A DNA stretch of 29,512 bases, from the IMG/VR virus record IMGVR_UViG_3300048589_001616, positions 1 through 29,512 of that record; one strand, written 5' to 3'. The notes under the pieces are model-generated. The model saw only the letters and a list, made by a program, of their open reading frames with translations. It searched no databases and was not told the origin of the DNA. Source of the DNA: a virus. Shown here one piece after another: positions 8,066 through 15,138 of this stretch. A program made the translations under genes and the position numbers. Numbering within the stretch: position 1 is the first letter of the stretch; each line of letters starts with the position of its first letter.

Positions 8066-8604
8066 ACGTACACCTCCACCGTCTGGCCGCCGGTCTGCTG
8101 CTCATAATGTTCGGCCATCTTCAACGCCATCTCCACCAGCTGGCTGCGCTTCACGCTGTGCCCATCGGTGGCGAAATCAAACTTGCTTGAAGCATGAGCG
8201 GCCTTCATGCGCCACACATCCGCGGCGGCCGCGTTCAGGTTGAACGCCCGGCCAGTCAAATAGCGCGCCGAGCCGCCCTGGTCAGTCGCAAACGTCACCA
8301 TACCTTTGGCGTAGTCCACGCTGTACAGAGCTGTGCCAATCTCGGCACCTTGCCCGTCTTTGATGGTTACATCCGCTTCCAGCGGGGCGAGGTTGGACAC
8401 GTATTCTTTGTATTCGTAGCCGCCGGGGATCTGCACCTGCACCGGCTCCAACTCCACGCTACGCACATCCACGCGGTGGCGGTCAAGTGCAGCCTGCATG
8501 TGGTCATCTGACCAGTACGAAACCGATGCCACTTGATAATCTGCCGTGCCAGCGTCGGTCATGCCGCGCAACTCCAGCACAAGATCGCTCATGCCCGGCC
8601 TCAC
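8062..8604 (-). CDS. Head-tail adaptor-like protein
   Basis: The protein is 180 residues from a GTG at 8604 (GTGA overlap, GGAGG seven bases upstream); an ATG at 8592 is an alternative. It has an N-terminal helix with HMQAALDRHRVDV, a beta-rich centre with VSNLAPLEADVTIKDGQGAE, and a C-terminal helix LVEMALKMAEHYEQQTGG. It is the first gene of the connector block, where an adaptor binding the portal is expected. The adaptor role is by order and shape, because I do not recognise the exact family. Confidence 0.55.
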   Translation of the reverse strand: MRPGMSDLVLELRGMTDAGTADYQVASVSYWSDDHMQAALDRHRVDVRSVELEPVQVQIPGGYEYKEYVSNLAPLEADVTIKDGQGAEIGTALYSVDYAKGMVTFATDQGGSARYLTGRAFNLNAAAADVWRMKAAHASSKFDFATDGHSVKRSQLVEMALKMAEHYEQQTGGQTVEVYV

Positions 8605-9266
8605 TCCTGCACCTCCAGCACCTCAAACGCATCTTCCGGCAAGTTGAACGGCAGCCAATGCCCTGTGCCCGCCCCCTCGCGCAGGGAGTCGTAGTGCGCC
8701 GCAATCTCTTTACGCTTTGCGTAGCTCTTGACCAGAAACTTGTGATGCAGGATGTGGACATTCGCCACGCGCCCCGCCCCAAACGGCGAGCCGTCATGCA
8801 CCCGTTTGCGCCCGCCCGCCTTCTCTTTGGTGGTCAGGCGGGTCTGTATATCGGGATACAGCGGCGGGTTGCTCAAGTAGCCACCTCCCCATAAATGCTT
8901 GCGCGGAAAGCTCCACACATCCGATTGCGTGTATTCGCCGGACTGCAACCAAACCATCATCTCGGTGCTGACTTCCTCGTCATCGTCAATCCGCAAGACG
9001 TAGTCACCAGAACATAAGGCAACCGCCTCGTCCAGCACGCCCTCGATAGAGCCATCGCTTTTGACCAGGTACTGCTTTGCCTTCATGCCAAACTTCGGAA
9101 TTGCCGAAAAACGCAGCGCAATCTCGTCATCCGTACCGGTGAGGAAATCGCCATCGTGTGCAATCACAAATTCGGCGCCCAATGCGTCTGCATTCCCGGC
9201 CATGTAGCGCAGGAATTTCTCGGCGTGCGGCTCGCCCTTAGTTACGCAAAGCAAGGACAGCGTCAT
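8601..9266 (-). CDS. Family 2-like glycosyltransferase
   Basis: The protein is 221 residues from an ATG at 9266 with GGGAGG about ten bases before it, so it overlaps the previous gene by 29 bases. A longer frame to 9299 lacks a good site. It begins MTLSLLCVTKGEPHAEKFL, has the strand FVIAHDG, and then GDYVLRIDDDEEVSTEMM, the acidic DDD motif that binds metal and nucleotide-sugar in GT-A enzymes. The later part carries HDGSPFGAGRVANVHILHHKF. It most likely transfers a sugar to a glycan or protein. Donor and acceptor are unknown. Confidence 0.75.
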   Translation of the reverse strand: MTLSLLCVTKGEPHAEKFLRYMAGNADALGAEFVIAHDGDFLTGTDDEIALRFSAIPKFGMKAKQYLVKSDGSIEGVLDEAVALCSGDYVLRIDDDEEVSTEMMVWLQSGEYTQSDVWSFPRKHLWGGGYLSNPPLYPDIQTRLTTKEKAGGRKRVHDGSPFGAGRVANVHILHHKFLVKSYAKRKEIAAHYDSLREGAGTGHWLPFNLPEDAFEVLEVQE

Positions 9267-9972
9267 AGCTGGTCGCCTCCCGTAGCAGCGGCCACTCACG
9301 CGGCCATTTCTCGCTCAGCACGGCTTCCATCTCAGCCCGCGCTGCGCGGTGGTATTCATCCACGCTCATGCCGTGCACTCCGGCTTTGTAGCCGTGGTTC
9401 TCACTCACTTCCATCACCACGTCATCCACCACCAGGCCGTGCTTGCCCTGCTCGATCGCTTTCAAGCTGGTGTCATAGTCCGTTCCCCAGTTGTGGGTCA
9501 GGCGCGGGTCAAAGCGGCCGTTGGCGTCAAACCACTCCGCCAGGTACATGCCTACCCCGCCCAAATGCCGCGTTACGCCCGCCTTTGCCAATGCGGTGTG
9601 CGGCCAGCGCGTCGCCCCTTCGTAGCGCGGGGAGACGTACACACAATCCCCGCCCAGCTTCTCGGCCATCCGCTCTACGCCATCCATCACCTTGAATTGC
9701 AATGACGTGGTGAGAAACCAGTAAGCGTGATACTTTTCGCCACTCACCGCCGCCAGCCCATCCGCATAGGCCAGTCCGGCCAAATACGCGTGCGTCAGGC
9801 GCACGTTCTGGCGCAGCTTCACCGCCGTATTCACCGGTTGGAAAGCACGCGAGCCGTTGTCCACCACGATCACGTCAATACCTTCAATCGCAGACAAGGC
9901 CCGCGAAAGAGTATTGGCGCGCTCCGGTAGGTTGTAGTTAGCGATAATCGCGGCCACCTTACTTACGGGCAT
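9238..9972 (-). CDS. Family 2-like glycosyltransferase
   Basis: The protein is 244 residues from an ATG at 9972 with GGAG eight bases upstream. Near the N-terminus it has the GT-A pattern VAAIIANYNLPERANTL followed by IDVIVVDNGS, the nucleotide-binding strand of GT2 enzymes. Later come FDANGRFDPRLTHNWGTDYD, an acceptor-side motif common in rhamnosyl- and related transferases, and ENHGYKAG. It overlaps the methyltransferase gene upstream by 14 bases and the next glycosyltransferase downstream, so the three are probably translated together. Confidence 0.75.
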   Translation of the reverse strand: MPVSKVAAIIANYNLPERANTLSRALSAIEGIDVIVVDNGSRAFQPVNTAVKLRQNVRLTHAYLAGLAYADGLAAVSGEKYHAYWFLTTSLQFKVMDGVERMAEKLGGDCVYVSPRYEGATRWPHTALAKAGVTRHLGGVGMYLAEWFDANGRFDPRLTHNWGTDYDTSLKAIEQGKHGLVVDDVVMEVSENHGYKAGVHGMSVDEYHRAARAEMEAVLSEKWPREWPLLREATSYDAVLALRN

Positions 9973-10624
9973 AAATCTCCATCATCGAGCCGGGCCAGGC
10001 GAACTTCGTCTTTACGCCAAACAGCCGCAGCACAAACTTCACCAAATCCATCACGGGGTTCGCGTAGGGCGTTCCCCAGTAGGGCTTGACCACCTCAATA
10101 TCTTTCAAGCCGAGGTTCTTCAAGATATTCACCAGCATCGCGTCGCTGGGCACTACCCAGTTGCGCGGCGCATCCAGTGCCGGCAAATCACCAAACAGCT
10201 TGTAGACCAGGTTGTTCGTGTTCGGTGTGGCGAGGATGGCGATCGTCGCTCCGCGCTTCATTCTCGCCACACACGCGCGCAACTCGCCAACTGGGTCAGG
10301 CACATGCTGGAGCGTGCCGCGCCAGATGACCAAATCCCAAATTCGGTCATCAAAACCCCACGCGGTATCGCGCACATCCACGCCGTGCCGCGCGGCCTCT
10401 TTGGTCGCATATGTGCTGACCTCTGTGCCACACTTTTTCCATTCCGCAAAATGCTCCGCCAGAAAATCGCCAATGCCGCAGCCCACATCCAACACGCGGC
10501 CGGATGCCACAGACAGCCGCGCCTTGATGCGGGCGGCTTCCTGCGCCTTCATCGCCTTGCGTTTCGGGTCATCCGCATACGCATGGCCGATGAAGTAACT
10601 AGCGGGATACAGGCTGGCTGTCAT
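9959..10624 (-). CDS. Class I SAM-dependent methyltransferase
   Basis: The protein is 221 residues. Motif I is clear at about 44-55 (VLDVGCGIGDFL). GTEVSTYATKEA follows as the acidic end of strand 2, and IWDLVIWRGTLQHVPDP is motif II/III with the typical LQHVPDP loop. The rest resembles small-molecule or glycan methyltransferases (Methyltransf_23 type) rather than DNA methyltransferases, because no NPPY or ENV motif is seen. Its place between glycosyltransferases suggests that it methylates a sugar or a sugar precursor. Substrate is inferred from context only. Confidence 0.8.
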   Translation of the reverse strand: MTASLYPASYFIGHAYADDPKRKAMKAQEAARIKARLSVASGRVLDVGCGIGDFLAEHFAEWKKCGTEVSTYATKEAARHGVDVRDTAWGFDDRIWDLVIWRGTLQHVPDPVGELRACVARMKRGATIAILATPNTNNLVYKLFGDLPALDAPRNWVVPSDAMLVNILKNLGLKDIEVVKPYWGTPYANPVMDLVKFVLRLFGVKTKFAWPGSMMEIYARK

Positions 10625-10787
10625 CCTCCGCCTTTACTCGGCGCCCCTTCGGGCTTTCTGCAACTAGCGGCTCAGTCTTGGACTGGCCGCGCAATTTGAG
10701 GATTTCGTTGCGTGCCGCTTCCTCTCGCGGGGTGCGCACTACGTTGCCGTAGAGCAGTTCTTCAATAAGCTGTTCGTGTAATGTCAT
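10599..10787 (-). CDS. Small hypothetical protein
   Basis: The protein is 62 residues, highly charged, with no membrane segment or metal motif. It starts MTLHEQLIEELLYGNVVRTP, probably one amphipathic helix, and ends in a basic, disordered-looking tail. It overlaps both neighbours: a four-base overlap at its start and 26 bases over the methyltransferase start. The overlaps argue that it is translated, but no function can be given. Confidence 0.45.
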   Translation of the reverse strand: MTLHEQLIEELLYGNVVRTPREEAARNEILKLRGQSKTEPLVAESPKGRRVKAEDDSQPVSR

Positions 10788-11056
10788 TCCGCCTCCGACA
10801 TTGCATCAGAGATAGCCTTTTCCAGTCGCTCAACAAGCAATTCGAGCCGAGCGACAAGCATGTCGCCATCAAGTTTGATAGTCACATCAGGTAGCTTCGC
10901 GGACTTCTTGGCGCGCTCGTTCAGGCAGCACTCGCGAATAATTCGAATAGCGCAATCCACCGCGCCTTCGCTCTCGCGAGGCTCGCCGGGGACTTCGTTC
11001 ATAATGAAATTCGCCAGCTTGTCGATCTGTCCTGATAAATCAGTAGCACTGTTCAT
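10784..11056 (-). CDS. Small hypothetical protein
   Basis: The protein is 90 residues from an ATG at 11056 with GGAGG seven bases before it. A longer open frame to 11104 overlaps the glycosyltransferase end and lacks this site. It is mostly helical and charged (QIDKLANFIMNEVPGEPRES, DMLVARLELLVERLEKAISD), ending in a probable coiled coil. It contains two cysteines in a CAIRIIRECC stretch but no paired metal motif. Function unknown. Confidence 0.5.
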   Translation of the reverse strand: MNSATDLSGQIDKLANFIMNEVPGEPRESEGAVDCAIRIIRECCLNERAKKSAKLPDVTIKLDGDMLVARLELLVERLEKAISDAMSEAE

Positions 11057-11060
11057 CGCC

Positions 11061-12242
11061 TTACCTCCGTCGCTTCTTCTTGCTTTTCTTGCTCTCGCGC
11101 TCAATGCGTGCTTCCAGCGCGCTCAGCACCGGCTTCCAATAGTTCTCTGTCACCACGTCTGCGTCATACGCCAGCGCACCTTCACGGGCTTGCTTACCCA
11201 TGCCCGCCGCTTTCTCATAGGCCTCGCCCAGTGCGTCCGCAATGGCTTCGGGGCGAGCGGCGTACTGCATTGCGCCCAGCACAGTCCAAACTTTGTGCGC
11301 CTCGCCTTTGGGGATCTTCCATCCCTCAAAACACAGCTCGCCCATTGATGTCCAGTCACCAACGATCACCGGCGTTCCACAGGCTTGCGCCTCCAAAATC
11401 GGGATGCCAAAGCCCTCGCCCATGCTCACCAGCAAATGCACATCCATCGCGTTGTAGGCGGCCACCATGTAGTCACTGGGAAAGCCGATGAGCAGGTTGT
11501 ATTGGTTGGGGAAGCCGTAATCCTTGCCTTCCTTCAGCCCCAAGTGCGCCAGGTACTCCGGCAGGTTCACGCCCTCGTACTCGCCGTTCTCGCTGCGGGC
11601 GGTGTGCAGGTACAGCCACGCGTCTTTGCGCTTCTGCTTCAGCATGGCAAAGGCTTCCAGGTTCTCGATAAACGCCTTGCGACTCGGATTACCCTTGTTG
11701 GCCGCCACCATGCCGACAATGAACTTGTCTTTCGGCCAGCCCAGCCGCTGCAGCAACTCAGCTTTGGGAGTGTCCAGCGGCTTGAACACATCACTCTCGA
11801 CACCATGCGGAACGTAGTAGCAATCCAGCCCGGCCTCATGCGTCATCTGCTCGCCAAACTTGCTGTAGACAATGCGGGCGTAGGCTTGCTCTACCTTCTG
11901 CTTCAGCAGCGGAGGCAGCGGCTGTTGGTCCACCGGATACCAGGGCGCCCAGCGCACCTTACCGTATAGCTGCGGCTCACACACCCACGCATCCATCAGC
12001 GAGATCATCAAGTCCGCGCCGCTTTGCGCGGCATTGGCGGCCATCATGTCTTGTCCATACGGGTGATGCCCGCGCGGGAATACTTGCATGCCCTGCCAAT
12101 TCAGCATGCCGCCATCCAACCCCCAGAACGAGGTCAGCGACACCTCATGCCCCAGCGCCTTGATGCGCGGAGCGAATATCTTCGTTTGGTTGGCGTAGCC
12201 CGTGGAAGCCCAGGGGGCGTTGCTCACGATGTGCAGCTTCAT
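11061..12242 (-). CDS. Family 4-like (GT-B) glycosyltransferase
   Basis: The protein is 393 residues, the usual length of GT4 enzymes. The N-terminal domain begins MKLHIVSNAPWASTGYANQT, where the Gly-Tyr loop contacts the acceptor. The C-terminal donor domain has IVGMVAANKGNPSRK and the signature EGFGIPILEAQACGTPVI at about 276-293. That signature contains the E-x7-E pair that binds the nucleotide-sugar. A Lys/Arg-rich tail (SKKSKKKRRR) follows. It is the first and largest enzyme of the cassette and overlaps the gene upstream by four bases. Confidence 0.85.
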   Translation of the reverse strand: MKLHIVSNAPWASTGYANQTKIFAPRIKALGHEVSLTSFWGLDGGMLNWQGMQVFPRGHHPYGQDMMAANAAQSGADLMISLMDAWVCEPQLYGKVRWAPWYPVDQQPLPPLLKQKVEQAYARIVYSKFGEQMTHEAGLDCYYVPHGVESDVFKPLDTPKAELLQRLGWPKDKFIVGMVAANKGNPSRKAFIENLEAFAMLKQKRKDAWLYLHTARSENGEYEGVNLPEYLAHLGLKEGKDYGFPNQYNLLIGFPSDYMVAAYNAMDVHLLVSMGEGFGIPILEAQACGTPVIVGDWTSMGELCFEGWKIPKGEAHKVWTVLGAMQYAARPEAIADALGEAYEKAAGMGKQAREGALAYDADVVTENYWKPVLSALEARIERESKKSKKKRRR

Positions 12243-12538
12243 TTGCCGCCCACGATCTGCGGATTGTCTTGCAGCACCTGCACGATGCCATTTGCGATTG
12301 CCTCAACCACGGCCTCTTCGTTCTCAATCTTGAGCGCGGCGGTATCAATAATGGCGTGCAAAATCTCGTGCCATAGGGTCTGGTATTTCATCTGCGGCGG
12401 CAGGGCTTCGCGAATTTCGATTTGTAAAGTGCTGCGGCTGTGCGATCCATCACACAATTCGCCACTGACAATCGGGGACTCCTTGAACGCCACCGAATAA
12501 TCAAAGCCGCAAATGCGAAGCGTCTTGATTGCTTTCAA
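12239..12538 (-). CDS. Small HExxH putative zinc metalloprotein
   Basis: The protein is 99 residues with a TTG start at 12538 and AAAGG about nine bases before it; no better start was seen. Residues 57-61 read HEILH in the setting YQTLWHEILHAIIDTAA, the zinc-binding helix of metallopeptidases. A second helix has NEEAVVEAIANGI, whose glutamates could supply the third ligand, as in compact phage and ImmA-like zincins. It lies between the decoration gene and the glycosyltransferase cassette. Whether it cleaves a virion protein or something in the host cannot be told. Confidence 0.6.
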   Translation of the reverse strand: MKAIKTLRICGFDYSVAFKESPIVSGELCDGSHSRSTLQIEIREALPPQMKYQTLWHEILHAIIDTAALKIENEEAVVEAIANGIVQVLQDNPQIVGGK

Positions 12539-12573
12539 AACAAACGCCTTTCTCTCTCGCCGTAATTCTTTGA

Positions 12574-12610
12574 CTGGCCGGGGCGGGCGAGAGACACCAA
12601 CCCCGGCCAG
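12574..12610 (-). other. Strong hairpin after the capsid genes
   Basis: Ten perfect GC-rich pairs (CTGGCCGGGG with CCCCGGCCAG) close a 17-base loop, starting about 10 bases after the decoration protein stop. No T-run follows on the minus strand, so a classical intrinsic terminator is not supported. It could protect the 3' end of capsid mRNA or slow transcription. Confidence 0.55.
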
Positions 12611-12620
12611 CTTTCAGTTC

Positions 12621-13022
12621 CTAGTTGCCAGGCTCCCAGCCAATGACCACCGAGCCGCGCACGGGGTTCGTGGTGGAACCCTGCTCGACGTAGGCGATCT
12701 TGACCGTCTCGCCCGCTTTGACGAACGCTTGCTCGTCGTCAATGGCAAACGCCTGCTTGACACCAGCCACCAGCGGGGAGGCCGTGCCACCCACATTGGG
12801 GGCGATAGTCCCAGCCAGCGTGCCGCCGGAGTCGTACTTCAGCAGCGACAGGGCGTAGGCCGTGCCAGCCCCCTGCCCAGAAGCTTCCTCAACCGCGTAG
12901 CCGTACTTGATGCGCAGACCACCGCCCAAAGCGGCAGACGGCGCAACCAGGGCGACGACGTTCTCGGAGTCACCCAGCGACTGCGGGAGGACTACAGTAG
13001 AGATGTTGAAATTTCCAGCCAT
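12621..13022 (-). CDS. Probable capsid decoration / head stabilisation protein
   Basis: The protein is 133 residues with a strong AAAGGAGG site. It is rich in Gly, Ala, Val and Thr with alternating strands (LRIKYGYAVEEASGQGAGTA, GETVKIAYVEQGSTTNPVRG, SVVIGWEPGN), like small beta-barrel cement proteins. It sits directly after the major capsid gene, where decoration proteins are commonly encoded. No sequence motif fixes the family, so the role rests on position, size and composition. Confidence 0.6.
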   Translation of the reverse strand: MAGNFNISTVVLPQSLGDSENVVALVAPSAALGGGLRIKYGYAVEEASGQGAGTAYALSLLKYDSGGTLAGTIAPNVGGTASPLVAGVKQAFAIDDEQAFVKAGETVKIAYVEQGSTTNPVRGSVVIGWEPGN

Positions 13023-13033
13023 GTCATCCTCCT

Positions 13034-13909
13034 TTAGCTGACGGGCAGCGAAGCGTCAAAGATCATCTTCACGCCGCGGTCGGGACGCCACACACCGTTG
13101 GCGTAGATGGCGCTCATATTGAGCTCCAGGCCACGGTGGGATTCGTCGCGCTGCGGGCGCACGCGAATAGCGCGACGCCAGTCAATAGCAATCGCCTCAC
13201 GCGGGAACACGCCACCGGTGAAATCGCCGTTGCTATCAACGTCGCCAAACACCTGGTACACGGGTACATCCATGAAGTAGGCCACCAACGCTTTGCCACC
13301 ACCGCTACGGGTGATCTGATCCTGGAAGTTAGGGGCGTTCACAACCTGGGCACCGGCCACCGAGGCGGTCTTGGCAAGACCAGCCCACTGAAAGCCATGC
13401 ACCACAGCAGCCAGCGGCTTGCTGGCATTCTTGTTCACGCCGCGCGCCTGTGCAATACCAGCACCCAGATAGCCCCAGGTGAGGGTCGTGCCAGCCGCAC
13501 CCACAGTGCCACCAGTCAGGTCGGCCAGGTTAGCGATGAGGTCAGACTCCACGCGGTCGGCCGCGGCAAAGCCCAGCTCGCGAGCAGCGTCAGTCAAAAT
13601 CTGCTCAGGTGCTTCAGACTCGGCGCGCGCGTCGCTGATGAAGAACTGCAAACCGATCTCGTGCGGGGTCAGCACCTGGTCCAGCTCCGGCGCGAACTTC
13701 TTGCTGTTCATGTCATCGCCGTCGGTCAAGTCCAGCGCTGCACCAGCGTTGTACTTGTAGCCCTTGCGGAGATTCATCCCCGACATGTCGTTAAACTCCA
13801 GCACCAGGCCGGAGACTACAGCGGACTTGCGAACAACATGAATTGCGTCTTCCTGCACAACATGGGCAATAGACGCAACATCACTCCAAACATTGTTTCC
13901 GTCAGTCAT
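13034..13909 (-). CDS. Major capsid protein, HK97-type fold
   Basis: The protein is 291 residues, preceded by a strong AAGGAAAGGA site, as expected for the most abundant product. The N-terminal half has a helix with LTPHEIGLQFFISDARAESE and the spine-like AARELGFAAADRVESDLIAN. The C-terminal half has PLAAVVHGFQWAGL, AYFMDVPVYQVFGDVD, and the closing strands ELNMSAIYANGVWRPDRGVK. These match the P-domain and A-domain layout of short HK97-type capsid proteins. It follows the scaffold gene by eight bases, which fixes the assignment in context. Confidence 0.85.
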   Translation of the reverse strand: MTDGNNVWSDVASIAHVVQEDAIHVVRKSAVVSGLVLEFNDMSGMNLRKGYKYNAGAALDLTDGDDMNSKKFAPELDQVLTPHEIGLQFFISDARAESEAPEQILTDAARELGFAAADRVESDLIANLADLTGGTVGAAGTTLTWGYLGAGIAQARGVNKNASKPLAAVVHGFQWAGLAKTASVAGAQVVNAPNFQDQITRSGGGKALVAYFMDVPVYQVFGDVDSNGDFTGGVFPREAIAIDWRRAIRVRPQRDESHRGLELNMSAIYANGVWRPDRGVKMIFDASLPVS

Positions 13910-13917
13910 TCCTTTCC

Positions 13918-14469
13918 TTAGCCGAACAGGCGCTGATCTCGCTGCGCTTCTGTTTCTGTTGCGCTTTCCGTCTCACGCGAGAAGGGCAGCCTGGGCGGCA
14001 CTTTCTTGTTGATGAGATGAGGCTTTGCCTCGGCCAACTCTTTCACCGCTTTCGCCACATCCTCCACTTCGCCCAGCAAGGCGATCGCCTCTTTGGGGTC
14101 GTGGAAGTTCAGCTTGGCGGCTTCGGCAATCACGTCAGCCTCGTACTTCGCCTTTTTTGCCTGTTCCTCTGCCGCTTTCTTGTCGGCTTCGGCTTTGGCC
14201 TGCAAGTCTTTGAGTTCGGCCTCGCGCTTCTCGGCCAGCTCTTTGTATTGCTGCTGGTCAGCCAGGCGCTTTTCCTCGGCTTCCTTCTCGGCCTGCTTGC
14301 GAGCTTCCAATTCGGCCTCGGCCTTCTTGGCGCGCTCGTTTACTTCGTCAAAGCGGCTCTTGGGAATCATGTTCTCGGTATTTTTCGGCTCCGCAGCCGG
14401 ATTCCCTTTCTCCTCTTTGTTTGCGGCTTCCTCTGCCGCCTTCTTCTGTTCCTCGTTTTGTTCAGTCAT
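13918..14469 (-). CDS. Capsid scaffolding protein
   Basis: The protein is 183 residues, with almost continuous Lys/Glu/Ala-rich coiled coil from about residue 40 to 110, a Met- and Pro-poor charged N-terminus, and a short C-terminal tail rich in basic residues and Thr (PPRLPFSRETESATET). A segment MIPKSRFDEVNERAKKAEAE is typical of GP20/DUF4355-type phage scaffolds. The protein should line the inside of the procapsid and leave before packaging. It directly precedes the capsid gene and follows a terminator and an unusual folded RNA, so its expression may be specially controlled. Confidence 0.85.
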   Translation of the reverse strand: MTEQNEEQKKAAEEAANKEEKGNPAAEPKNTENMIPKSRFDEVNERAKKAEAELEARKQAEKEAEEKRLADQQQYKELAEKREAELKDLQAKAEADKKAAEEQAKKAKYEADVIAEAAKLNFHDPKEAIALLGEVEDVAKAVKELAEAKPHLINKKVPPRLPFSRETESATETEAQRDQRLFG

Positions 14470-14514
14470 CCTTCAATTTCCCTTTTCGTTTTTTACGCGC
14501 AACGCCCGCGGTAG

Positions 14515-14545
14515 AAAATAAAAAAGCCGCTTCGCCAGCGGCTCT
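14515..14545 (-). terminator. Intrinsic terminator before the scaffold gene
   Basis: On the minus strand the stem AGCCGCT with AGCGGCT closes a five-base loop and is followed by TTTTTTATTTT. This is a textbook rho-independent terminator in the direction of the genes. It lies about 45 bases upstream of the scaffold start, so it should limit read-through into the capsid genes or be used conditionally. Confidence 0.85.
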
Positions 14546-14601
14546 CCATTACGGACTGCCACCGGTGAAACGGCTCTCTGAAACCAGACTGCCTGTATGC
14601 G

Positions 14602-14683
14602 GTTGTCGGGTGCTCGGCTGTAGCCAGCCTTACGCCGATTTGCGGGCGCTGGCTCTTGAAGCCCGCACACACCCGCTTACAAC
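14602..14683 (-). ncRNA. Compact two-hairpin RNA with complementary loops (riboswitch-like, unassigned)
   Basis: A closing stem of eleven pairs (14602-14612 with 14670-14683, with a three-base bulge) encloses two hairpins at 14614-14638 and 14642-14666. Their loops contain AGCCAGC and GCTGGCT, a perfect seven-base loop-to-loop match. This is the same topology as purine-type riboswitches, but the sequence does not match that family. The element ends about 57 bases before the terminator stem upstream of the scaffold gene. All pairs are Watson-Crick, so strand is inferred from gene direction and the terminator. Confidence 0.6.
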
Positions 14684-14695
14684 GTAATTACAGTA

Positions 14696-14866
14696 TCAGA
14701 TTTGGGAGGGCTTCGCTACTCCGCCCCTCTGTACCACGCGCCCTTCTTTGTTCGCTTTGCGTATCTCTGCTGTGGTGGGGCTTATACCTAGGCGGCGCTC
14801 GATAGCGTCCACCTGATCGAGCAACGACTTGCGTAATGCTTCCCAAAACTCACGCTCGGTGGTCAT
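14696..14866 (-). CDS. Small hypothetical protein
   Basis: The protein is 56 residues (MTTEREFWEALRKSLLDQVD at the start). It begins at an ATG that overlaps the upstream stop as ATGA, and it ends 13 bases before the folded RNA. It looks like a helix pair with a small segment LGISPTTAEIRKANKEGRVV, which could be a helix-turn-helix-like unit. Charged and soluble, with no metal or membrane motif. The overlap and a clean frame support it, but its function is unknown. Confidence 0.5.
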   Translation of the reverse strand: MTTEREFWEALRKSLLDQVDAIERRLGISPTTAEIRKANKEGRVVQRGGVAKPSQI

Positions 14867-15138
14867 TGGGCTCCACGGGTAACTTCTCTAAGCAAAACCT
14901 GCCCGTACATTTCAACCAGACATTTTTCGCAATATCCTGGAAGCTTGAGATACTGAGGAAGGTCGTCCGCTGGGTCAAAGACCATAAAAACTGTCCCGGC
15001 CGCCGGTAATTCACAATCAAAATCCTCGCCGCCGTTACACTCCTGGTCAACAACATCGCCGAACACCGAATCGCCCACAGGAATAAAGTCTTCGCGACTC
15101 TTTATCATCTCAAGAACGGCTAGTTCATTTTTTGTCAT
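14863..15138 (-). CDS. Small hypothetical protein with CxxC motif
   Basis: The protein is 91 residues. It is acidic at first, then has AAGTVFMVFDPADDLPQYL and GYCEKCLVEMYGQVLLREV. The CEKC pair, with a single upstream cysteine pair far apart (C34, C42), could bind a metal. Overlaps of four bases on both sides tie it to the MuF-like head gene and the next small gene. It may be a head-associated accessory protein, but nothing in the sequence proves this. Confidence 0.5.
   Translation of the reverse strand: MTKNELAVLEMIKSREDFIPVGDSVFGDVVDQECNGGEDFDCELPAAGTVFMVFDPADDLPQYLKLPGYCEKCLVEMYGQVLLREVTRGAQ

Noticed and set aside
14602-14683. Purine or cobalamin riboswitch identity for the scaffold leader element
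   Set aside because: Topology is similar to a purine riboswitch, but the conserved core bases are missing. On the plus strand a few words look cobalamin-like, but their order and surrounding elements do not match.
14602-14683. tRNA or tRNA-like gene
   Set aside because: Stem lengths and loops do not fit a cloverleaf, and no anticodon arm or TPsiC loop is present.
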